Positions 1 to 5,945 of a stretch of 7,379 nt of DNA are shown piece by piece. The stretch comes from Synergistaceae bacterium (lineage in GTDB: Bacteria; Synergistota; Synergistia; Synergistales; Aminobacteriaceae). Location: contig JAFTBT010000096.1 of assembly GCA_017455085.1 (NCBI GenBank), positions 1 to 7,379 on the forward strand, in the 5' to 3' direction. The position numbers were made by a program, and so were the translations under genes. The notes under the pieces are model-generated. The model saw only the letters and a list, made by a program, of their open reading frames with translations. It was not told where the DNA came from and did not search any database. The number at the start of each line of letters is the position of its first letter. Positions within the stretch are counted from its first letter, which is position 1.

Positions 1-510
1 AGCGTCAACAAGATCACCCGCGCAATTTCGGAATACGCTTCTGAGATCTGGCAGAGGGGAATCTCTGATGAAGTGTCTACAGTTTTGGGGTGCTATGTGA
101 ATGCTTCGTTAGACCTTGAGAGAATCGGCGACAGGGTAGAGAACCTCATAGAACGCTGCGACGCTATGGACAACTATTTATCCGCTGAGGCAGTCGGAGA
201 GTTCAGAGACATGTACGACACCACGAATCAGGCTATCACGCTTGCGATGTCCTCAATCCAGAAGGAAGACGCTTCGGAAGCATGGCAGGTTATACGTGAT
301 TTGGAGAAGAAGATCGACTCTCAGGAGCGCACCTACAGGAAGAATCACATTGACCGCCTGAACAGAGGCGAATGCGACCCCGAAAAGGGCGTGAACTTCA
401 TCACTCTTCTTAGCAACCTCGAGCGTATCGGCGACCACAGCAACAACGTAGCCGGCTATACACTGGATATTCTTGCGCTGGATAGGAACGTCAAGAAGAA
501 AGCTGCATAA
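1..510 (+). CDS. Na/Pi-cotransporter family protein, C-terminal PhoU domain (5' end outside window)
   Basis: The reading frame is open from base 1, so this is the last 169 residues of a longer protein; the internal GTG at 73 is not its start. The fragment is a PhoU-type helical domain. It carries the family signature twice: DLERIGDRVENL near fragment residues 38-49 and SNLERIGDHSNNVA near 138-151, with a charged helical stretch between (EKKIDSQERTYRKNHIDRLN). In free-standing PhoU and in NptA-like sodium/phosphate cotransporters, these paired E/D-rich motifs bind metal ions. The stretch before the first motif and the ending (NLERIGDHSNNVAGYTLDIL) resemble the C-terminal cytoplasmic tail of the cotransporters more than stand-alone PhoU. 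That choice is an inference, because the membrane part is not in the window. pbpC follows after 9 nt, so the two are probably co-transcribed. Confidence 0.82.
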   Translation, partial: SVNKITRAISEYASEIWQRGISDEVSTVLGCYVNASLDLERIGDRVENLIERCDAMDNYLSAEAVGEFRDMYDTTNQAITLAMSSIQKEDASEAWQVIRDLEKKIDSQERTYRKNHIDRLNRGECDPEKGVNFITLLSNLERIGDHSNNVAGYTLDILALDRNVKKKAA

Positions 511-519
511 CACTTCAAC

Positions 520-2823
520 ATGAAGAAAATTCTGCTCTCACTTTTCGCACTAGTAGTGATTCTCTTTGCGGGGCTGTGGATGAATATAGACATAAACCCT
601 GAAAAAGTTACTACTATATCCGGCTCACCTGCACTCTATGATTCTGAAGGCAGGTTGTTTCACGTGAGACTTTCCCCTGATTCTGAATGGCAGATACCGA
701 TTCCACTTGACGAAATGGGGCGTTGGCTGCCGTTAGTAGCTGTTAATGCAGAGGACGGGAGATTTTACAGCCACTTCGGAATAGATTTGCTTGCTATGTC
801 GCGGGCATTGTGGCAGGACTTGACACGACAGCGCATAGTTTCCGGAGCGTCAACGATCACGAGTCAGGTTATCCGAATGGCAGTGTCGGAACGTGAGGGC
901 AGAAAACGTACTCCAGCAACAAAAGTGCGTGAGTTCATCATGGCGTTGAAGCTGGAGCGTGAACTCAGCAAAGCGCAAATTCTGGAGGCATACTTGAATC
1001 TAGCACCCTTCGGCGGAAATATTCGTGGAGTCCAAGCCGCAAGCCTGATGTATTTCGGGAAAAAGGCATCACAGATTTCACCGGGTGAAGCGTGTTTGAT
1101 GATAGGAATGCTCAAAGGCCCAAGCATATACCGCCCGGACACCCGGCCAAGTGCCTCACGAAAACGCCGCAACGAGATTATCGCCTTGATGGAGCGCAAA
1201 GGTATGTTCACTCACGAGGAAGCTAGACGCGCATACCTTGAGGATCTTCCTGCGCAGAAATCAGTAGGCGGGTCAAAGTTCTGGTATTTGCCGTCAAGGG
1301 CGTGGCATTTTTCGGAGCTGGTATTATCTCAAAATCCAGATGGTGCAGCACGTATTCCCAAAAATTCGGATGGTGTAGCACGAAACACCGGCCATTCACA
1401 GAAATTCGAGACCACGTTAAACCTAGAGACGCAGACAAAACTTGAGGGAATACTCCGCCAATCTCTGAATGATTTTCCGGCGGATATTACTCTTTCTGCC
1501 GGAATAGTCGACAACAAAACCGCAGCCCTCATCGCGTGGGTGGGCAATGCCCGATTCAGCTACGGCAAAGACCCGTCTTCGTGGGTGGACTGCGGACGCG
1601 CTCCGAGATCTCCCGGCTCGACTCTGAAGCCTTTTGCGTACTTGGCCGCGATCGATTCGGGGACACTTACGCCGTCAACACTGCTTGCGGATACGTCAAT
1701 GGCATTTTCCGGGAGAGCACCGAGAAATTTCGATCTGAAATATCGAGGTGCTGTAACTGCGAGGGTTGCGCTGAGTGAGTCGCTGAATGCTCCGGCGGTG
1801 AGGGTACTGCGTTCAACTGGGAACGATAAGATTTTGAGTCTCATGCGTGAAGCTGGATTGCGACACCTCACACAAAACGCAAAGTATTACGGAGATTCTC
1901 TGATTCTGGGCGGGTGCGATATTACTTTGCTTGAGGAACTGGAGGCATTTACGGCGATTGCTTCTCTGGGTGTACACAGGAACTTGAAACTTTTGCAGGA
2001 CTCTGCGCAAGTCAGTGAACGCATTGCTACGGAAGGCGGGTGCTGGTTGGTGAGCGATATGCTGCGCTACAACGGAGAGCTTTCACGTTTTGCGAGCGGG
2101 ACACTCGGCGGAAAATGGAGAGTCTCCCTCAAAACAGGAACGTCATACGGATTGCGTGACGCTTGGGCTGCTGCGTGGACTCCGGACTACACTGTAGTAG
2201 TTTGGGCGGGAAACCCTGACGGAGATTCTTGGCCGGGACTCGTGGGAGCTAGGGCGGCGGCTCCGGTGGCGGTGAAGATTCTGCGTGTGGTGTCGCCAAA
2301 TTCCGGATGGTACGACAAACCCGAAGAAGTGATTTTGCGTGAGGTGTGTACGCTCTCAGGGAAGCCCCCGACTGCGATGTGTCCGGCCAGAAAAATGGAG
2401 TGGGCTGTTGACGGAGTCACGAAGACTTTTCCGTGCGACATACACACGATCAAGAGCGGGCAGAGAGTCGTGAATCTGCCTGCTGAATACAGCACAAACC
2501 TGAATCGGCGTAATGAGCTTGCAATCGTCAGGAAATATTCGGAGCTGAAGATAATATCTCCAGTGCCGGGAGCGTCATATTTTGCTGCACCGTTTGACCT
2601 TGAGAGAAAGATTCCCATGAAGACAGAAGGCGCAACCGGGCGTGTGTGGTGGTACATTGACGGTGAATATGCTGGCAGTTCTGAGGCGGAAAGGACGTTT
2701 TTTCATGATGTCCCTGACGGAAAACATGTAGTTAGTGTAGTTGATGAGGCAGGCAGGAGCGCAAAAGTTGACGTGAAAGTCTTTACTCCCGGCAAAAGAA
2801 AGCATGATGATTTACTTTTCTGA
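520..2823 (+). CDS. pbpC: Penicillin-binding protein 1C (bifunctional transglycosylase/transpeptidase)
   Basis: This is a class A penicillin-binding protein of the PBP1C type, 767 residues, near the family's usual length. An uncleaved N-terminal membrane anchor spans residues 4-20. The GT51 glycosyltransferase domain follows (about 60-215), with catalytic Glu78 in AEDGRFYSHFG, then GASTITSQ (109-116), KVREFIMALKLERELS (135-150) and FGGNIRG (164-170). The transpeptidase domain (about 320-590) has the full active-site set: S367-T-L-K370, S421-L-N423 and K538-T-G540. The C-terminal portion (about 676-755, containing WWYIDG) matches the BiPBP_C domain that distinguishes PBP1C from PBP1A/1B. The enzyme polymerises and cross-links peptidoglycan at the periplasmic face of the membrane. 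The ATG lies 9 nt after the preceding stop and has no good Shine-Dalgarno, which suggests translational coupling. Residues 271-290 are an in-frame 10-residue duplication in the interdomain linker. Confidence 0.95.
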   Translation: MKKILLSLFALVVILFAGLWMNIDINPEKVTTISGSPALYDSEGRLFHVRLSPDSEWQIPIPLDEMGRWLPLVAVNAEDGRFYSHFGIDLLAMSRALWQDLTRQRIVSGASTITSQVIRMAVSEREGRKRTPATKVREFIMALKLERELSKAQILEAYLNLAPFGGNIRGVQAASLMYFGKKASQISPGEACLMIGMLKGPSIYRPDTRPSASRKRRNEIIALMERKGMFTHEEARRAYLEDLPAQKSVGGSKFWYLPSRAWHFSELVLSQNPDGAARIPKNSDGVARNTGHSQKFETTLNLETQTKLEGILRQSLNDFPADITLSAGIVDNKTAALIAWVGNARFSYGKDPSSWVDCGRAPRSPGSTLKPFAYLAAIDSGTLTPSTLLADTSMAFSGRAPRNFDLKYRGAVTARVALSESLNAPAVRVLRSTGNDKILSLMREAGLRHLTQNAKYYGDSLILGGCDITLLEELEAFTAIASLGVHRNLKLLQDSAQVSERIATEGGCWLVSDMLRYNGELSRFASGTLGGKWRVSLKTGTSYGLRDAWAAAWTPDYTVVVWAGNPDGDSWPGLVGARAAAPVAVKILRVVSPNSGWYDKPEEVILREVCTLSGKPPTAMCPARKMEWAVDGVTKTFPCDIHTIKSGQRVVNLPAEYSTNLNRRNELAIVRKYSELKIISPVPGASYFAAPFDLERKIPMKTEGATGRVWWYIDGEYAGSSEAERTFFHDVPDGKHVVSVVDEAGRSAKVDVKVFTPGKRKHDDLLF
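1331..1390 (+). repeat. Imperfect 30-bp in-frame tandem duplication inside pbpC
   Basis: Two adjacent 30-bp units (1331-1360 and 1361-1390) agree at 19 of their first 22 positions and diverge over the last eight. The first 22 positions differ only by two C/T changes and one A/G change. Being 30 bp long, the duplication keeps frame and gives peptides QNPDGAARIP and KNSDGVARNT, residues 271-280 and 281-290. It lies in the linker between the glycosyltransferase and transpeptidase domains, where an insertion would be tolerated. Confidence 0.65.
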
Positions 2824-2932
2824 AATAGAGCGATTTTTTACTGTGTAACCATCCGTACAATAGTATCATCATGTGTCATTCTGTGAGTGTAAATCTGTCA
2901 AGCAACTCAATTCTTCCAAATGAAAGATATAT

Positions 2933-2938
2933 TATAAT
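2933..2938 (+). promoter_or_regulatory. Candidate promoter -10 box for rnj-uppP
   Basis: A perfect TATAAT lies in an AT-rich stretch 84 nt before the rnj start. No convincing -35 element is seen: the best hexamer at a 16-nt spacing (TTCTTC, 2911-2916) matches the sigma-70 consensus TTGACA at only two positions. There is no TG extension immediately upstream. If used, transcription would start near 2945 and leave a leader of about 75 nt before rnj. The 198-nt gap after pbpC makes a promoter here plausible. Confidence 0.45.
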
Positions 2939-2966
2939 GAAGTATCTCAAATCCAATGAATTTTAA

Positions 2967-2981
2967 CCCTGCACGTCAGGG
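2967..2981 (+). other. Small hairpin in the putative rnj 5' leader
   Basis: CCCTG (2967-2971) and CAGGG (2977-2981) form a perfect 5-bp stem with a 5-nt loop. No run of T follows, so it is not an intrinsic terminator. It would lie in the leader between the candidate promoter and the rnj ribosome binding site, and could affect RNA stability or RNase J access. A stem this short can also arise by chance. Confidence 0.35.
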
Positions 2982-3006
2982 AATATATACATAATCTTTC
3001 ACACAC

Positions 3007-3013
3007 AGGAGGA
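3007..3013 (+). promoter_or_regulatory. Strong ribosome binding site for rnj
   Basis: AGGAGGA, 8 nt before a TTG codon at 3022. The near-perfect anti-16S complement at ideal spacing decides the non-ATG start of rnj. Confidence 0.85.
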
Positions 3014-3021
3014 CTAATAGT

Positions 3022-4776
3022 TTGACGCAGAAAAATTCACGTATACGCCGCAGGAATGGAGGCATTGAAGGTAAAGAACACCTGAGCTTTATTCCGCTCG
3101 GAGGACTCGGAGAAATCGGCAAGAATATGTATGTGCTGGAATACGGAGACGAAATTATCGTAATCGACGCGGGCTTGAAATTTCCAGATTCAGAACTGCC
3201 GGGAATAGATTACATTGTTCCAGACATAACATATCTAGAAGCCAACAAGGACAGAATTTTAGCAATAATCATCACTCACGGCCACGAAGACCACACCGGC
3301 GCACTTCCCTACGTTTTACCAAGACTGAACACTCCCCTTTACGGAACACAATTAACACTCGGACTCATTCGCAACAAATTGCAGGAAGACCTACCGCTAT
3401 ATCGGCCTGACATGCACGAGATCCGAGCAGGGGACGTAATCAAGATAGGCTCATTCACGATAAGATTTATTGCTGTTGCGCACTCAATTCCTGACGGAGT
3501 AGCTCTCTCTATTGATACACCACTGGGAAGAATCGTTCACACAGGGGACTTCAAGCTCGACAGCACACCCGTTGACGGACGCACTACCGACTACGGAGCT
3601 TTAGCAGAAGAGGGCGACAAAGGAGTAATGCTGCTGTGTTCGGACTCGACAAACGCGGAACGCAAAGGTTTCACTCCGAGTGAGAGAACTATAGCGGCGA
3701 CTCTGGACTCGCTTTTCCGGACTTACCGGACAAAGAGAATCATAGTGTCGTCATTCGCCAGCAACGTCCACAGGATTCAGCAGGTTGCGGATGTGTCAGC
3801 GCGCTTCAACAGGAAAATTGCATTTCTTGGTCGTAGCATGATTAGGAACGTTGAACTTGCGCGTGAAACTGGATACCTCAAAATCGACTCCCGAATGATG
3901 ATTCAGGTCGAAGAACTCTGGAAATACTCTGACAATCAATTAGTAGTCGTAACTACAGGCAGCCAGGGCGAGCCTTTTTCCGGGCTGGTAACAATGAGCC
4001 GCGGCGAAAACAGGTCTATTGAGCTGGGTGAACATGATGTAGTTTTCTTGTTAGCGTCAGTGATTCCCGGCAATGAAAAACTCATCAACAACACCATCAA
4101 CAGACTTTTCGCGCAAGGGTGCGAAGTGGTCTACGAGAAAGAGAAGAACACTCACGTATCCGGCCACGCTTCGGCTGAAGAGTTGAAGATCATGCTGAAT
4201 CTTGTGAGGCCGCAATATTTTGTGCCTGTTCACGGGGAATATAAGCACATGGTTCGGCATTCACAGCTAGCGCAGGAAGTCGGTATAGCCCAAAGAAATA
4301 TCTTCCTGATGGTGAACGGCGATATACTGACGTTTACGCGCAATGCACCTCCCAAAAAACACGGCACAGTCCAGTCCGGAGCAGTTATCGTTGACGGAAA
4401 TGCAGCAGGCAGCATAAAGAGTGAAGTCCTCAAGGAACGCCGAGAAATTGCCGAAGACGGTGTGCTAGTTGTGGGTGCATCAGTTGACGACAGAGGGAAT
4501 CTGCTTGCACCTGTGGCGATTGAGACTCAGGGGGTATTTATTCCGGATGACAGCCGGCAAATCTTCAAGGAACTTTACGCGGCGAGTGAGAGAGCTATTC
4601 AGGAATTGGCGGGAAGCCGTGTGAATATTGACGCTCTGAAGAAGGCAGTGAAGGCGCGAGTCAGGGATATACTCAGGAAACGAGACTCATCATTTGCGGT
4701 GATATTGCCGGTGATTTCTGTTAAGCAGTCGGGATATTACGATGACTACAGCAAGTACGAGAAGGACTTTTTTTAG
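3022..4776 (+). CDS. rnj: Ribonuclease J (metallo-beta-lactamase/beta-CASP RNase)
   Basis: RNase J is a cytoplasmic RNase with 5'-3' exonuclease and endonuclease activity that works in mRNA turnover and rRNA maturation. At 584 residues this one is slightly longer than the usual ~555, partly from a basic N-terminal extension (MTQKNSRIRRRNGG). The metallo-beta-lactamase part opens with FIPLGGLGEIGKNMYVLEYG (23-42). It carries the zinc motif H86-G-H88-E-D90-H91, with further ligands H154 (AVAHSIPDG), D176 (HTGDFK) and H404 (PVHGEYKH). The inserted beta-CASP domain shows CSDSTNAERKG (206-216), SSFASNVHR (243-251), TTGSQGEP (311-318) and SGHAS (380-384). A C-terminal domain (about 450-584) follows, as in RNase J1/J2. 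All catalytic residues are present. The TTG start is set by the AGGAGGA site. uppP follows after 12 nt, with its ribosome binding site overlapping this stop. Confidence 0.96.
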   Translation: MTQKNSRIRRRNGGIEGKEHLSFIPLGGLGEIGKNMYVLEYGDEIIVIDAGLKFPDSELPGIDYIVPDITYLEANKDRILAIIITHGHEDHTGALPYVLPRLNTPLYGTQLTLGLIRNKLQEDLPLYRPDMHEIRAGDVIKIGSFTIRFIAVAHSIPDGVALSIDTPLGRIVHTGDFKLDSTPVDGRTTDYGALAEEGDKGVMLLCSDSTNAERKGFTPSERTIAATLDSLFRTYRTKRIIVSSFASNVHRIQQVADVSARFNRKIAFLGRSMIRNVELARETGYLKIDSRMMIQVEELWKYSDNQLVVVTTGSQGEPFSGLVTMSRGENRSIELGEHDVVFLLASVIPGNEKLINNTINRLFAQGCEVVYEKEKNTHVSGHASAEELKIMLNLVRPQYFVPVHGEYKHMVRHSQLAQEVGIAQRNIFLMVNGDILTFTRNAPPKKHGTVQSGAVIVDGNAAGSIKSEVLKERREIAEDGVLVVGASVDDRGNLLAPVAIETQGVFIPDDSRQIFKELYAASERAIQELAGSRVNIDALKKAVKARVRDILRKRDSSFAVILPVISVKQSGYYDDYSKYEKDFF

Positions 4777-4782
4777 GGAGGA
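4776..4782 (+). promoter_or_regulatory. Ribosome binding site for uppP overlapping the rnj stop
   Basis: GGGAGGA begins at the last base of the rnj TAG stop and lies 6 nt before the TTG start at 4789. The overlap implies that ribosomes ending on rnj are next to the uppP initiation site, so the two proteins are probably translated from one mRNA with coupling. Confidence 0.8.
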
Positions 4783-4788
4783 TTTAAG

Positions 4789-5604
4789 TTGATTAAGACA
4801 TTGATATTAGGCGCAGTGCAGGGACTATGTGAATTTCTGCCTGTGAGCAGTTCGGGACATTTGGCGATATTCCAGATATTTATGGGATTTGATGAGAATC
4901 TGTTAGCGTTTGATATTCTGCTGCACTTTGCGACATTATTGGCAGTAGTGATATTTTTCTGGCGGGACATCTGGAAAATTCTTGCTGACTGGTTCGGCGG
5001 ATGGTTCACGAGTAAGAGGCGTTCAGGCTGGGCGTATGGCTGGGCAATAATCATAGCGTCGTTTGTTACGGCGGTGCTTGGCTTAGGAATCAAGGACATT
5101 GCAGAGTCAGCGAGTGAGAGTCTTGTGCTTGTAGGGTGCGGGGAGCTTTTTACGGGAATAGTACTGCTGATGATTCCGATGTTTGCGCGTTCACGTAGTA
5201 ATTCATCACTGCTGAAGATAGCTCTAGCTGTTGGATTCGCTCAGGGTATAGCGGTAATGCCGGGAATTTCCCGCTCCGGAATGTCAATAGCAATGGGTTT
5301 GTTTATGGGATTGGGAATCAGTGAGGCGTTCCGGTTCTCTTTCCTTATCTCGATACCTGCGATTCTAGGAGCGACACTGCTTGAGTGTGTGAAGGTCTTG
5401 AAGGGCGGAGAGATGGTGTATCTTCCTGAAGGCTGGATATGGGGAGCGGTTGTAGCGTTTGTTCTGGGAATGGCCTCACTAAAATTCATGAAGGGACTTG
5501 TTGACGCAGGGAAGTGGGCGTATTTCGGGATATATTGCCTGATAATAGGAGCTATTGCGGTTGGTCTGCCTCTTGCAGTAAATTTCGGGTGGTTTGCGAT
5601 ATGA
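4789..5604 (+). CDS. uppP: Undecaprenyl-diphosphatase (UppP/BacA)
   Basis: This integral membrane phosphatase converts undecaprenyl pyrophosphate to undecaprenyl phosphate, recycling the lipid carrier for peptidoglycan and other wall polymers. Its loss sensitises cells to bacitracin in known species. The protein has 271 residues, the family's normal size, and is hydrophobic throughout with several membrane segments. The first signature is AVQGLCEFLPVSSSGHLAI (9-27), giving the (E/Q)xxxE motif as Q11 and E15, plus the SSSGH loop. The second is MPGISRSGMS (157-166), with the catalytic Arg as R162. Two common positions vary: Cys14 where Thr is usual (QGLTEFLP), and Ser166 where Thr is usual (SRSGxT). 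Neither should abolish activity. The TTG start is supported by the GGGAGGA site. The stop overlaps an ATG (ATGA, 5601-5604) that opens a 21-codon ORF resembling a decayed maf start. Confidence 0.95.
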   Translation: MIKTLILGAVQGLCEFLPVSSSGHLAIFQIFMGFDENLLAFDILLHFATLLAVVIFFWRDIWKILADWFGGWFTSKRRSGWAYGWAIIIASFVTAVLGLGIKDIAESASESLVLVGCGELFTGIVLLMIPMFARSRSNSSLLKIALAVGFAQGIAVMPGISRSGMSIAMGLFMGLGISEAFRFSFLISIPAILGATLLECVKVLKGGEMVYLPEGWIWGAVVAFVLGMASLKFMKGLVDAGKWAYFGIYCLIIGAIAVGLPLAVNFGWFAI

Positions 5605-5666
5605 TGGGAATACTTGCTTCACAAATAGCATTGCTTGATACTTCACACATCAGGAGTGATTTATAG
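5601..5666 (+). pseudogene. Possible decayed maf start (copy 0)
   Basis: This 21-codon ORF begins at an ATGA overlap with the uppP stop and encodes MMGILASQIALLDTSHIRSDL. ILASQ-IALLD reads like a Maf N-terminus (ILAS[QG]SPRRxALL) from which the four residues SPRR were deleted. Its tail contains CAGGAGTG (5651-5658), identical to the ribosome-binding segment before maf. Bases around GCTTCA and GCATTGCT also match the downstream repeats. The similarity is short and needs gaps, so chance is possible. It could equally be non-coding spacer. Confidence 0.3.
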
Positions 5667-5760
5667 TAACGATGATAATTCTAGCTTCAGGTAGTCCGAG
5701 ACGAAGAGCATTACTGCATGATTTAGGCGAAATGTTTGCTGGTATACAGGAGCGTACATT
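5663..5760 (+). repeat. Tandem repeat unit 1 (98 bp, maf 5' end plus ribosome binding site)
   Basis: First of the 98-bp direct repeats. From 5682 onward it matches unit 2 shifted by 98 bp: 94 of 98 positions (5682-5779 against 5780-5877) agree, and the first 57 are identical. The first ~20 bases have drifted, and the position matching the maf ATG is ATA (5663-5665). The unit ends with CAGGAGCG, which serves as the ribosome binding site of unit 2. Confidence 0.9.
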
Positions 5761-5770
5761 ATGGCCATAA
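5672..5770 (+). pseudogene. Truncated maf copy 1 (32-codon leader-like ORF)
   Basis: ATG at 5672 opens MIILASGSPRRRALLHDLGE, followed by MFAGIQERTLWP and a stop at 5768-5770. The first 19 residues are a textbook Maf N-terminus including the SGSPRR nucleotide-phosphate loop; the rest of Maf is missing. Relative to maf, one extra base after the TTTG at the MF codons shifts the frame, so the ORF ends just inside unit 2. It overlaps the next ATG (5761) by 10 nt. The only AGGAG (5652-5656) is 15 nt upstream, so initiation is probably weak. It could be a non-functional fragment or a translated leader peptide. On its own it cannot be an active pyrophosphatase, because the catalytic Asp and the rest of the fold are absent. 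Confidence 0.6.
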
Positions 5771-5858
5771 GAATAATCTTAGCTTCAGGTAGTCCGAGAC
5801 GAAGAGCATTACTGCATGATTTAGGCGAAATGTTTGATGATATACAGGAGTGTACATT
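5761..5858 (+). repeat. Tandem repeat unit 2 (98 bp, maf 5' end plus ribosome binding site)
   Basis: Starts at an ATG aligned exactly with the true maf ATG 98 bp later. It runs through the maf N-terminal coding segment and ends with TATACAGGAG and an 8-nt spacer before the maf start. It is much closer to unit 1 than to the maf gene in the coding part, so units 1 and 2 arose from one another, or were homogenised, after splitting from the gene copy. Confidence 0.92.
5846..5850 (+). promoter_or_regulatory. Ribosome binding site that sets the maf start at 5859
   Basis: AGGAG ends 8 nt before ATG 5859. An in-frame GTG at 5850 overlaps this site and has no ribosome binding site of its own, so ATG 5859 is preferred. 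The site lies inside the coding sequence of truncated copy 2, so ribosomes translating copy 2 would cross it. Confidence 0.8.
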
Positions 5859-5945
5859 ATGGCCGTAAGAATAATCTTAGCTTCAGGAAGTCCCCGCCGA
5901 AGGGCCTTGCTGCATGATTTGGGCTTGACGTTTGAGGTATACAAG
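5859..5945 (+). repeat. Tandem repeat unit 3 (diverged, within maf)
   Basis: The 5' end of functional maf is the third copy of the repeat. It aligns with unit 2 from the ATG through TATACA (5938-5943), but that hexamer sits 97 bp after its counterpart in unit 2 (5841-5846), not 98. The missing base explains why the copies leave the Maf frame while maf continues. In the first 22 codons it differs from unit 2 at eight codons, seven of them synonymous. Confidence 0.85.

Larger units (their letters stand above)
5761..5868 (+). pseudogene. Truncated maf copy 2 (35-codon leader-like ORF)
   Basis: The ATG at 5761 has a good ribosome binding site (AGGAG, 5748-5752, 8-nt spacer), the same arrangement as maf itself. 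The product MAIRIILASGSPRRRALLHD, then LGEMFDDIQECTLWP, copies Maf residues 1-22 with one change (Val3 to Ile) and then diverges through a one-base frame offset. It stops at 5866-5868, 10 nt inside maf (ATG 5859). This start-stop overlap is identical in geometry to that between copy 1 and copy 2. The good ribosome binding site and conserved peptide make translation likely. Whether the peptide or only its translation matters, or neither, cannot be told from sequence. Confidence 0.65.

Noticed and set aside
253..513. 86-codon minus-strand frame over the PhoU domain
   Set aside because: It is a shadow of the PhoU coding region with no independent support.
2187..2657. 156-codon open frame on the minus strand inside pbpC
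   Set aside because: It lies wholly antisense to a strongly supported gene, has no recognisable domain and no convincing ribosome binding site. The shorter antisense frames at 864-1211 and 1560-1871 were rejected for the same reason.
2795..2839. Intrinsic terminator after pbpC using the T-run at 2834-2839
   Set aside because: Only a weak AAAAG/CTTTT pairing with a long loop is upstream, there is no GC-rich stem, and bases separate it from the T-run.
2849..2856. Eight-base opposite-strand match (ACCATCCG) in the gap to the pbpC repeat core
   Set aside because: As an independent feature it is too short. Chance matches of this length are expected in a window this size.
5850..5858. GTG at 5850 as the start of maf
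   Set aside because: The codon overlaps the AGGAG site and has none of its own. ATG 5859 has ideal spacing and matches the ATG of copy 2.
5663..5945. CRISPR-like or phage-attachment repeat
   Set aside because: The units are directly adjacent, 98 bp long and coding-like, with no spacers, cas genes, integrase or tRNA nearby. They match the maf 5' end.
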